A stretch of DNA of 64,000 nt from Heligmosomoides polygyrus polygyrus. Its lineage: Eukaryota; Nematoda; Chromadorea; Rhabditida; Heligmosomidae. The translations under genes and the position numbers were made by a program. The first letter of the stretch is position 1. Each line of letters starts with the position of its first letter. Below are positions 53,500 to 63,480 of this stretch, piece after piece. The stretch covers positions 44,565,139 through 44,629,138 of the forward strand of contig OX377204.1 of assembly GCA_947396885.1 (NCBI GenBank), in the 5' to 3' direction. A model generated the notes under the pieces. The model was not told the DNA's origin, made no database searches, and saw nothing but the letters and a program-made list of their open reading frames with translations.

Positions 53500-54475
53500 T
53501 TAGGTTGTTCGAAAATTCTAGCAACACTAGCATAACAATATTAGAATACAATACAATATAATGCAATATACAAAAACTCAGTCCACGATTTACTCCCCAT
53601 CCAAGTCTAAGATCCTGCCCCATCTTTCAGGCAGTCTTTTAATTCCTTTCCGCCAGAATTCTGATGGCTGTAAGGAAAAGAATTCAGAAACCTCCATTTC
53701 CAGTTGACGTCGATCATCGAGCACTCCACCTCGAAGATACTGCTTCAGAGCTCTGAACAGGTGGTAGTCAGAAGGAGCGAGGTCTGGAGAGTACGGTGGA
53801 TGGGGCAGAACTTCCTCGCCTAACTTTTGGATTTTCTCACGACTCACTTTTGCGACATGAGCACGCGCGTTGTCGTGGAGCAAGTAGACATTTTCCCGCT
53901 CTGGACGTTTTTGGCGCATGGCGTCGGCCAAGCTCTGGAGCTGGGTAGCGTAGACAGATGCAGTGACTGTGATCTCGTAGACAGATGCAGTGACTGTGAT
54001 CTCACTACCCAGCAACTCCCAGGAAAGCATGCCTTCTGTCCCACCAGAAACACAGAAGAACCTTCTTTTCGTGGTGTCCACGTTTCTGTTGTCTTGGAGC
54101 CGATTCTCCGCGTGGGAGCCATTGGCTCTTGCCGGTGTGGTTGACATTTAAAGACCAGTTGTCATCACCAGTAACAATGCCCTTCAGAAAGTTCTTTCTG
54201 TGCGGACGAAGAAGCTGCGACTCAGCAACACTGATTGGGCATGCCTTGTTAAGGTCCCGCAACTCATGTGGTACCCAGGACAACAAATCTTTGCGATACC
54301 CAAGGATCTCCCGTTGCCTCAAGACGGTGCTTTGCGTACATCCATGTGTCGCCGCCAATTCGCGAGTGGTTGAATTTGGCTTCACCTTGAAGGCTTCGCG
54401 CAAGCTGTCTTCGTCCACAACAGAGGGTCGTCCGGAACGAGGTTGATCTTCGTGAGAGATATCTTAAGCTTTGAT
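53500..54475 (-). mobile_element. mariner transposon, 5'-truncated
   Basis: The minus-strand transposase is followed by TTAGGTTGTTCGAAAATTC (53500), which as a terminal inverted repeat fits mariner ends and abuts TATA. The other end and the first helix-turn-helix are missing beyond about 54475. Confidence 0.75.
53590..54450 (-). pseudogene. mariner transposase (DD34D), frameshifted
   Basis: Blocks in order on the minus strand: DISHEDQPRSGRPSVVDED, the second helix-turn-helix STTRELAATHGCTQSTV, SWVPHEL, then IVTGDDNW (first catalytic aspartate), a frameshift, HDNARAH (second) and YSPDLAPSDYHLF (third). The spacing between the second and third aspartates is 34 residues, the mariner signature. 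The C-terminus is complete to LPERWGRILDLDGE. A 27-bp tandem duplication (53950-53976 and 53977-54003) adds EITVTASVY a second time without shifting frame. The missing N-terminus and the frameshift make it inactive, though the triad survives. Confidence 0.85.
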
Positions 54476-54779
54476 AGGTCGATGTTGCTGCTTATCGTTA
54501 ACATTGTCGCTGTATTCGTATTCGTCTTATATAGTATGCTTGAGGAAGCTTCAGGAATGTACTCTGACGTCACCATACAAGATCAATACTGTAAGAGCTT
54601 TAACAAATTCAACAGGCAGTAGCGTAATGTGCTGCAAGACGTTTCGATCAACCCCATAGATTCCGAGCTTGAGAAAGTGGCATGGTACGCACGTATCGAT
54701 CATTCCTTCATATTTGAAACTTCTTCATTTCCGTTGTATACGAATTGATCGTTGTTGGTGTTCTGTCACAGTAAACCGC

Positions 54780-55814
54780 CTCGAAAATAGCTCGCGTGAC
54801 GCTATTTGAAGCCATATCATTATTATTTATTTTATGAAGAATTTCATGTGTCACAACAATATCACTCCTAAGAGAAAGAAATGCAGAAAACAAACAAACA
54901 ACAGAAACATCATAAGATAAAGAGTTTAGAAAAAATAAAAACAAAAGAAACACGGGGAAGCAAATATAGGCCAAATTTTTCTATTTGAGATCGTGACCAC
55001 ATGCATCGAGGTGTGTTGACCATGCATCTTAAAATATTTAGAGAAATCGGTAAAACCCGGTTTTTGGAAATTTTTATATAAGCTGCAGTAGCTCCATTCA
55101 CGAAGAACTGAATCCTACATGCAAGCTTGGCTCTGGGTATGAACATTTTTATTGTGGCACCACGAGTTGAAGATGGTCTGAGATTAAGGAAACCCTCCGC
55201 GGCAAATGCGCAAGCATCACTTATTATTTTGTGAACCATTAGAAGATCAAGCATTTCCCTGCAATCGGTCAGCGTCTGCAACCCTAGCTGGATGTTTCTT
55301 GAATTCCGGGACGGAAATTCGAGATAAGAGAACCCTAACTTCCTAATGAATACTTTCTGGTGAAACTGTTTTAGAAGTTCTCCAAGCTTTCAACAATTTT
55401 AATTTTACGAGGATTGAAAACGACTGTGATATTCCAGAAGGAGTATGTCTTGTTAGCTCGAAGAAGCATTGCAGGGTCATCCGTAGCAAGGGCTCAAAAC
55501 AGGTGATGCACCAGTGAGAGCGCTTTAATTGCTAGGTGTTCAAAGTGAGCATCAAAACTTAAATTCTGAGTTATAAGAAAGCCTAGATCCTTCACTTCTG
55601 TGATAGGTGCTCCTTCAAAATAGTAGGTCATTGAACTTTTTTCTCCTAGCAATGCTAATGTTTAACAGAGATGTCTTTTTTTTCGAGAGAGAGGTAAATC
55701 CCATTCATTTGTCCAATCGTATGGCTAGGGTCGTCAGCAGCGCTCTGGAGCACATACTAGCATCAAGGCTTTGATAGAGTTTAGGGTCGTCAGCAAACGC
55801 AACCCATTTGACAC
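54780..55814 (-). mobile_element. LINE C, 3' half (RT palm to C-terminus)
   Basis: The minus strand starts at the right edge with VKWVAFADDPKLYQSLDAS (FADD catalytic box at about 55790), then ITEVKDLGFLITQNLSFD, FIRKLGFS, LDLLMVHKIISDACAF and SSTRGATIK, ending in a short A/T tail near 54825. This is the second half of the RT whose first half is at 60822-61480. The element E insertion separates them. Stops and frame changes are present. Confidence 0.75.
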
Positions 55815-55849
55815 TATAGTTGTGCTCTCCCAAAAATTTGGAATAACCG

Positions 55850-56002
55850 AATATATTCGAAAAGCGACGATTCTCGAGCATTCGAATTCGAATAACATTC
55901 GAAAATCGCGTTTTTTCGAGCAATCGAACTCGAATACGTTCGAAAATAGCTTTTTTCGAGCATTCTAATCAAAGTATTCGAATTCGAATGTTCGAATAAT
56001 CA
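55850..56002. repeat. TTCGAA array at the left end of element E
   Basis: Units such as GAGCATTCGAATTCGAATAA separated by CGAAAATCGCGTTTTTT, mirrored at the other end of the element. Confidence 0.8.
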
Positions 56003-56014
56003 TTCTGGCTCAAC

Positions 56015-58040
56015 CAGGGTTTTGGGAGAGAGGATCATTTCATCAAGGCAAATACGGGGTATACACTGTTTAAAAGGTGATAACGTTGCTCAAGGTAAGG
56101 GTACTGAAGAAGTTAAGGTCTCATATGAAAGTTAACAAAATAAAAATTTTCTGACATACAAGCGGTGTGGACTGCGCAATACACTCATCTGAATTCTCAT
56201 CATTTTACATTCGATTGATTGTGTTTCACTTGAATCACCTGTATCACCTGTCGTCCCGTTGATCATCGACTTGCTCGAGCGGGCGCCAGCAGCGTCTCCA
56301 TTCGTCCCTGTCGCGTGCCAGAGTGGTCCAATGGATCCTCCTCGCTCGAGGGACACGAAGAGCATCATATCGGTCGTTCAGGGCTTTCACGAAGAAGTTC
56401 GACCAACGCGTTGGTGGGCGTCCTGGTGTTCTCTTGACATCCCGCGGAATCCAGTCTGTGATGGCTCTCGTCCAGCGGGTGTCTACGAATCGCATTACGC
56501 GGCCGGCCCACCTAATTTTCGACAACTTGGCCCACGCGACAGCGTCTCTGATCTTCGAACGTCGGCGAAGCTCGGAACTCCGGAGGCCTTCTCTCACTTG
56601 CGTGAGTCGTGTCACTCCGTGCATCGTCCTCTCGATTCCACGCTGCGCGACGCTGATCGCGTGTTCATCCTGCTTTTATAGCCCAGGTCTCTGAGGCGTA
56701 TGTTAGGGCAGGAAGAACAGTGGAGTCGAATAGGTGGGCACGGAGTCGGACGTTCTTCGTCTTCTTCGCGACTTCTTCGACGCTCTTGAAAGCTTCCTAA
56801 GCCGCTCGTTTCGTCCTGCTCAGCTCTGGTGCTAGGTCGTTGGCCATGTTGACTTCGCGACCCAGATACACATAGCTGGAGCATTCGGAGATGTTCGTTC
56901 CGTTGAGCGAGAATGGGGCATCAGAAACCCATCCGTTCTTCATGAACATCGTCTTCGTAAGATTCAGCTGCAGTCCGACGCTTCCGCATACACGATCGAA
57001 GTCGGCCAGCATTCGTTCCGCCTGCCCGATGCTCGGTGTTATGAGCATAACACCGAGCATCACTTGAATACCTGTTGTAATTTCTCCTTAAAGAAACCGT
57101 GTCATTTAATTTGGGCTTCTTTCAATGTTTAAAACTTTAAAACACACTATGGCTTGCGAAAAATGCAGAGTACCCTAAAAATGCAAGTACTAAATGAAAG
57201 GTTCCAACATTGCTTCTAGTAAAGCTTTTGGAGCTGTTTGAGACTCATACTAAAGCACATTGTAACAAGGTTTCTGTGGCGTGGAAATAGTCATATTGTT
57301 CCATACCCTGCCAGAAACCTTGCATTCCAGACTTGATTGACTGTGTATGGGTCAACTGCTCTTTAGAGTAGTCGCTAAATCGCCTCTGCACTCCGACGAT
57401 GTTTTCGATTTTCCAGAAGCACTTCAGGATAAACTTTTTCTCCTCGAAAGAAACCCTAGGGCCGGCATGACTCTTGTTATGGGACCAGACGTGTAGAAAG
57501 CGTTATTAGAGCAATAGCGAGAACGGAAAATTTTGGAATCAATAAAACAATCAACAGCTTGTTTTGGATTTTGTCGGATCTTGATCTCCTCATTTTTTGC
57601 TGATGGAATAAGTCGACAGGTGACCCGTTGGAAACAAAAGTGTGGTGATTCGAACGGTGCTTATTTCGACTAAATCCGATAAGATTTGAGAAAGTCATGG
57701 TAGCTCAAAGTGAAGCACTCAACACGCTGAGAACTTTCCCTACAACCTAACAGTTCCATTTTTCGCAAGCCGTGGTGTGTTTTTAAATTTTGAACTTTAA
57801 AGAAGCACAAATTAATCAACGCGGCCCCTTTAAAGAGAAATTACAATTATTTAAGTGAAACACAATCAATCAAGTCCAAATTTAAGAAATTAGACGAGTG
57901 CTTGGCGCAATCCACACCACTCATATGTGAAAAATTTATATTTTTAAAGCATTCATTCTTGTCCTTAATCTCTTGAGAACCTTCACTGTGAGCGAGGTTA
58001 TCACCTTTCAAACAGCGTACACATTTTTTCAGAAACCCTG
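56015..58040. mobile_element. Transposon with roughly 300-bp inverted ends, nested in element E
   Basis: The left end CAGGGTTTTGGGAGAG and the right end (reverse complement) CAGGGTTTCTGAAAAAATG continue as inverted repeats through AAAGGTGATAAC, GGTGTGGA and GATTGATTGTGTTTCACTT to GGCTTGCGAAAAATG (57165 and 57755). RTE copy 3 interrupts the left arm. The interior (57170-57750) reads weak transposase-like blocks on the minus strand (FEEKKFILKCFWK, IKIRQNPKQA) in an unexpected order, so the coding part is decayed or rearranged. A TA follows the right end; the left flank does not show one. Confidence 0.65.
56236..57059 (-). mobile_element. RTE-clade fragment (RTE copy 3) with 10-bp target duplication
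   Basis: The minus strand begins just after the catalytic box (MLITPSIGQAERML), continues [40 protein letters not shown] and the C-terminal [20 protein letters not shown] and [17 protein letters not shown], and ends with GGTGATACAGGTG. TCACTTGAAT flanks it at 56226-56235 and 57060-57069. It is a classic 5'-truncated insertion. The C-terminal frame (56244-56624) is uninterrupted; the part before it has frame changes. The same family occurs at 10437 and 42942. Confidence 0.85.
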
Positions 58041-58689
58041 TATATTGACGACAAGTGCCCCTCCCAATCTGTACGTGGGCTTCGCACTTGTTCGCCTAGC
58101 TTGATGTCCGTCGCTAATACATGTATAAGATAAACATATTACACTGGGATAAATTAATCGCTAATATGTGGGTAAGATCACATACACTAATTGTATTGTG
58201 CAATCCATGAAGTTCTTTTTGGTTTGGGTTCGTTCGAACCCGTTGTAAAGATTACAAATTTCAAAGTTTGGGCAAATAGACTTCTCCATGCGATCGTCAC
58301 ATCATCAGATCTTTTCCATAAATGGCAGCTTCCTCATCTCCCCTCCTCTTGCTTTCCTCTCATTTATACTGTAAATTAACAGTCCGGTGAGCAATCTTAT
58401 ACGAAACATTGAGGGAATAACACACCTCGCCTTTCGCTACCCTAACCCTTATTTAAAATTAACGGCCGTTAAGACCTGCCATAACCCTTACCGCTTATAA
58501 TCCCAGATGTGTTTTATTAGGTTAGTTTCCACATAGTGAGCGATAAAAGAAAACTACCCGCAGCGTATTCTAAGCTTCCTTTGAAAGCGGATCTGTTTTA
58601 GAAATGAAAAAGGTGTCAAAAGCACAACTCCATTTCAGTTTTCACCTTCAACTCGTCTTTCGGAAGTGATAATGCATCAAAACCAACTA

Positions 58690-59070
58690 ACCAGGGAAGG
58701 GTCTCAGGCGTAGGTCTGAGCGGGGGGAATGGATAGTACTGCGAGAATCTCCACCCTTCGTTTAGTAGAAAAACATGTTTCCTTTTTGCTGAGTTCTTGA
58801 ATCAAAGGAGCTACGGACCCTGGTGGGGTACAGTAACGCACCGTCAGCGCGTGCCCACGTGCATACGTGCGCGCGTCGACGTATGGGAAATGGCAAAAAG
58901 AGGTGCGGCGAGCGAATCGGTGGCTCAGCAGAGTGTGACGCTGCCTCACAGGTGCTAGGCCAGATGATCGATTTCCGTGCTATGCACTTTTTTGACATTT
59001 TTTCATGTCTGCTGCTTCCTTCAACAATTTGCTTCCTACACATCTTCTACACATTTATTTCACCCTAAAT
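58690..59070 (+). repeat. tRNA-like SINE-type unit (type B) in element E
   Basis: GGGTCTCAGGCGTAGGTCTG (58697), then A box TGGCTCAGCAG (58921-58931), B-box-like TGATCGATTTCC (58965-58976), and a CTACACATTTATTTCACC tail. This is the clearest copy of the unit. Confidence 0.65.
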
Positions 59071-60275
59071 TGTCAAAAGGGTCAGATTTGTGTTCAACAC
59101 CCCAGATAAGCCCTATAGACAAAGTTTGGACGAAAACGGTGACCATGACCTCAGGAACTGAACGAAACATGTTTTTCTACTGCATGAAGTTTGGAAACTC
59201 TTGCAGTACTATCCAATTTCCCCGTTCAGACCTACGCCCGAGATCCTTCCTTGGTAAGTAAAAATTCATCAAAACCGGTAAAAGTCGACCCTTCGAAGCT
59301 TGTTTTGGGGCGGATCCAAACGATCCCGCTTCTGTACATAAGCGAATCGGCGTCGGGATCTGGTCTCCTGTTTACGAATGCCTTTGTCGCAGAATGTCCC
59401 AATTTGAATTCGTAAAGCATGATGACTCGATAGCCGCGTCGGTTCATGATTTTACGGGGCTATGGAGAAAACCGGCTAGAAAAATTAGAGCGAAAGTTAC
59501 AAATATTTTTTGAAAGAGCAGGAGAAAAACCTACCGAACATTTGTGACTTTCCCTGAGATGGGATGCTTTGGGGTAAAAAACTTATTTATCTATACCTAC
59601 CTCGAAACCAAGATTAATTTTGCGACAGCCTAACATTATTCTCCCTCGCCAAAAAAACAGCTTTATAAAATTTCAACCAATATGTCAACGTGTTGAGTAG
59701 TGAAATGAAATTTCAAAAAGTTATGCCAAATTTCCTTGAACCAAAATTATTTATTTATTTATATAAGGCATGCATTGTAAACCCAATGATACATTATACA
59801 ATGCTTATACAATGCATACATATATCAGGAACGAAATAAAATTTAGAAAAACGCCGACAAGATCAAGGCGGATCGAAGGTGACACTTCTCCAGATGAAGG
59901 TTTTGAATGCACCTTTCGACAAACTAAGAAGGTCGTCTTGGCCAGTAACGAACTATTCTAACTAGTCACAAATTATTATTTTATTTAATCAATATTCTAA
60001 CCGTTTTGGAGAGCCTCTAGTTTATGCGAAAAAAACTCGTTTTGATTTGGAAGATGTTCAGTTGATTCCAATAGAGTTACACTTGTTGAGAAGAGTGTCC
60101 AATTTGTCGTGAAATATGTCCATTTTGATTTGAAAAGTGTCCAGTTTAACATTGGTTTTCACATTCTGAGCGATAAAAGAAAATCGCCCGCGGCGATAAA
60201 AGAAAACCACTCCTGGAGAAGTGCCGCCGATGTTGATAACGTGCCTGCGGAACCAGAAGACGTTTGGGCAGGTTG

Positions 60276-60410
60276 TGGGGCACAGTGGCGTTGATTCATG
60301 CGATGAGGTCTCTTGCGTTGCGAGATTTTTGCATTTTAACGGAGTGGTTGAGATTTGAGGTGTTTGACGTCTACATTATTCGCTGGCGTTTTCTGTGCAT
60401 TTTCCAGCTG
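60276..60410 (+). repeat. tRNA-like SINE-type unit (type A) in element E
   Basis: The A-box-like GGGGCACAGTGG is followed by TTTTTGCATTTTAACGG, GTGGTTGAGATTTGAGG and GACGTCTACATTATTCG, matching 13355-13500 in order and partly in sequence. The B box is decayed. Confidence 0.55.
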
Positions 60411-60661
60411 TATGCGCTTCCGCGCTCGAGAGCGCAGAACCCAGCTGCGGACTCCTCTGGGCGACCAAAGCAGTTCCCACACGAACAGTTTGGATGGCAT
60501 ACACCATGGAGTGCCTTCCTTAGCCTGGTTCTGCGCTCGAAGAACATCGGCCCCTGAGTCCCCGATGAGGGCGCGCACTTTTCTGATTGGAGCGTAAATT
60601 ATTTGCTTCTGGGATGCTTGAAGCAGGAAAGATAGATTATTTTGTTAGATCGCAGATTTTG

Positions 60662-60815
60662 TAGCAATCGAACGTTCGAATTCGAATACATTCGAAAATC
60701 GCGTTTTTTTTTCGAGCATTCGAATTCGACTAGATTCGAAAATTGCGTTTTTTCGAGCATTCGAATTCGAATAATTCTATTCGAATTCGAATGCTCGAAC
60801 ATTCATTTGGACGCA
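60662..60815. repeat. TTCGAA array at the right end of element E
   Basis: Mirrors 55850-56002 and corresponds to 6262-6475 of the left copy. Confidence 0.8.
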
Positions 60816-60821
60816 ACTATA

Positions 60822-61480
60822 TTTGACACCAGTTTCTTCCACAAGCCTGGAAAGCTCGTGCGTGTATATAATGAATAAAACCGGGGAAAGAACTCCACCT
60901 TGTAGGACGCCGCTTGTAACTGGTTTAGTTCCGTTTTGTTTACTTTAACTCTACTCGATCTTCCGGAAAGAAATTCCTTTATCCATTCGTGGATGAATTC
61001 CCAATTGCTGCAAGTTTCAGTGTAAGCTTCCTGTGACATACCCTATCAAACGCGCTGGAAAAGTCTAAATAAACCACATCTGTACCTACACCCTATCCAA
61101 TCATTTAGAGCCTGAAGCATGGCAGTGACTGCTGACCGTCCTTTCATGGAAACCGTTCTGGTGCGGGGAAATAATCGAAAACTCATTTAAATGCCTTATA
61201 ATTTGTCTTTCAGAATTTTTTCAAAAAGCCTCGCAAATAATGAGGTGGTACTGATAAGTCTATAATTGAACGGAGAGTCAAGAGGTGGCTTTTTAGGAAT
61301 AGGAGTAATAAGAGAGATCTTTAATATTTCCGAAACTTTTGATATCAAGTGGGTTCTGTGTGACACTCAACTAGGTAATACATATGAAGCGCCCTGTACC
61401 AAATCCTTCATTTCTGCAGTTTGGCAAGTTTTTGCGCCTTCAATGTAATTTTCCATGCATCGCCACTCGGAACAGCCTAA
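60822..61480 (-). mobile_element. LINE C, 5' half (RT fingers to palm)
   Basis: The minus strand reads ISLITPIPKKPPLDSPFNYR, LFARLFEKIL, PHQNGFHERT, VVYLDFSSAFDRVCHRKL (block A) and SGVLQGGVLSPVLFIIYT (block B), ending at ETGVK where element E begins. The next expected residues, ending in FADD, resume at 55814. Frame changes are needed throughout. Confidence 0.75.
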
Positions 61481-62546
61481 CGTTTACCCCTTTCCCCTAC
61501 TCTGTTCGATCAGGAAACGTCCAAATCAAAGTTTTATGTTCTCTAAGAAAGTCTGCTATTACCTCGTCAATCCTCAGGCTGGCTCGAGCTCAAGTCTACT
61601 CTAATGGTAAGACCTAGACGAGCTACATACAACAACCGGCGAGCACTGCTGATCGTGTTGTAGCACAAGAGCCTATTTAGTCTCACGACTCAGAGAATAG
61701 GTGGATACTTCACAGGAGCCACGACGTAGCGTAAATACGACGACGTGAGTACTGTCGGCAGTGAATAATCGCACCAAAATGGATTAGAAGACTTCATTTC
61801 AAAGGAGCTAGAAGGGTGAGACAATAGTATAGAGGAGCTCATTGCCCAGGAATGAACCGCAAAGGATAGTGGGGATCGCACGCAGAGCGACAAGGTGGGA
61901 CCAGTACAGCTCATGGATATTTGAAAGCACCGTAGCTCTGAGCACGCACTGCAAGGTTGGCAGAATAAAGAAGGAAATCCGCAAAAGATCGCAGGTGGGC
62001 TAGTAAGTTGGACAGCGCTCAAACTTTGTATGTTTATGTTTCAAATTTTATCTTGTTTGGAATCGAGCTGCTGCTCTAGGCGAGAGTATATGGAGCATTC
62101 GGAGGAAGCCACGACACCCGTCTGCTCTCACAAGTCAGAGTCAACGTTTAAGGTTTGACTCGCGGCCAGACAAGCCGAGATTTTCACCCTTACGAGACTG
62201 CTGAGCTGAAATCACATGTGCTTTTCTGGAAATTAAAAATCGCTGAATCGCTGGCCACTGTTTAAAGGAAACCTGAAGTTTGCTTGCGTTCATCCTTCTG
62301 CGGCCCGAAGAGCTTTTGGCCCCGTTACAAGTCATGAAACTGCAAGAAGTTTCTGTAGCTCAAGCTCTTGAACACTTCGCTTGTGAGCAAGTGGGCGCAC
62401 CGCTCATTTCTAGCGCTGTTCCATCAGGAGTAAGAACTGAACAACAGCTTCTGATAAAGGGATGTCAAAGTGCTGTACAAACCAGAAGATCATCAATCAG
62501 GTCGGTCAGTCGTTTCGTTTGAAATTGTGGAAAATACAAATAAAGG
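61481..62546. other. No gene recognised
   Basis: A minus-strand frame at 61690-62022 and a plus-strand frame at 62280-62522 have ordinary composition but no recognisable motif or splice context. Confidence 0.3.
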
Positions 62547-62746
62547 TACTTATGAACCAGAGGGTCCGTGGTGCCGTGTGGTTGCCGGGAAACATGTTAA
62601 CGCGGCAACAGCAACGGAAACGCGGCAACCCCACGGCACCCGGGAGCGGTGCTTGATAAGTACCGCCCCCGTGGTGTCGTGGGGTTGCCGCGTTAACATG
62701 TTTCTCGGCAACCCCACGGCACCACGGACCCTCTGGTTCATAAGTA
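62547..62746. mobile_element. GC-rich foldback element, family H, copy 2
   Basis: GGTACTTATGAACCAGAGGG at the left and its mirror at the right enclose GTCCGTGGTGCCGTG, GTTGCCGGGAAACATGTTAA and the mirrored CGCGTTAACATGTTTCTCGG. The arms are close to 70 bp and nearly identical. An inner GGTGCTTGATAAGTACC resembles the core of copy 1. Confidence 0.8.
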
Positions 62747-63149
62747 CCCAAATAAGCTAAACGCTACGCTAAAATTCTCCTATTATTTGGTTAAATATAT
62801 CTTCTAAAGAAGTTCGAAGGTGTACAAACATTTCACGGAACTGCAGGATAGTGATTGCATGATCTTACTCAGGCACCTTGCCAGCATTCGTCCGATCTTT
62901 TCTTTTCCTTTTCCACTTTCTGTGCTCTTTGAACTAACGGCTTGTGAAACCCTGCTGAGCATTTTGAAGCTGATTCAATATATTTCCAGCAACATAATGC
63001 ACCATTTTTAGCTGGATAGAAACGAGTAATGGAATCTCTTGTCGTGTCGTGTCCTCAGGTTCGAATAATCCTTCCAAGCATTAGTGGTAAAACGTCAACT
63101 AAGGGGCATGTTCGTGATTGCACTCCCGACACCTAATTTGACGGCGCCA
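62747..63149. other. No recognised feature
   Basis: The 63-codon frame at 62820 has one hydrophobic stretch and nothing else to support it. Confidence 0.35.
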
Positions 63150-63480
63150 ATGGATGCGTTTGGACGAAAAAAGTCTTGCCTAGAACGCACTCAAACCGCG
63201 ACAAGCGCGTGCAATCTGTCTGCTCTATTTACACATATTGTTGTAGAAGTAGGACCCGCCGCAAATACACCGCAAGCCCATAGGTGCCCATATAAGGAGA
63301 AGCCGAGAACAACATCCACGCCGCGTGTTCTCGTTTATATGACACTCATCAGATACGCCGTAATACGTGCTGGTGCAAATGGAAAGTGCGCCGCTGCATT
63401 AGCAGAAATGCAGCAAAGTAGGAAACGAGTCGTACATACTAAAACAGTATGTGAATATGTCAATAAAGCGACTTATGCAT
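63150..63480 (+). repeat. Dispersed repeat K, copy 2
   Basis: Partner of 52700-53030. A 132-codon frame (63084-63482) spans it, ending TVCEYVNKATYA. The two copies differ at first, second and third codon positions alike. Confidence 0.5.

Larger units (their letters stand above)
55815..60821. mobile_element. Element E, right copy, complete, inserted in LINE C
   Basis: The ends are TATAGTTGTGCTCTCCC at the left and TATAGTTGCGTCCAAATG at the right (reverse complement), each flanked by TTTGACAC (55807-55814 and 60822-60829), an 8-bp target duplication (9 if ATTTGACAC is counted). TTCGAA arrays lie just inside both ends. After removing the nested transposon (56015-58040) the element is about 3.0 kb. 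Its body (58172-60821) is an inverted copy of 6257-9397. No transposase frame is visible. The TSD length and short inverted ends would suit a hAT- or P-like mobiliser, which is inference. Confidence 0.75.

Noticed and set aside
58915..58985. A functional tRNA gene
   Set aside because: A and B boxes are recognisable but acceptor, anticodon and T stems do not form; it is a tRNA-derived module.
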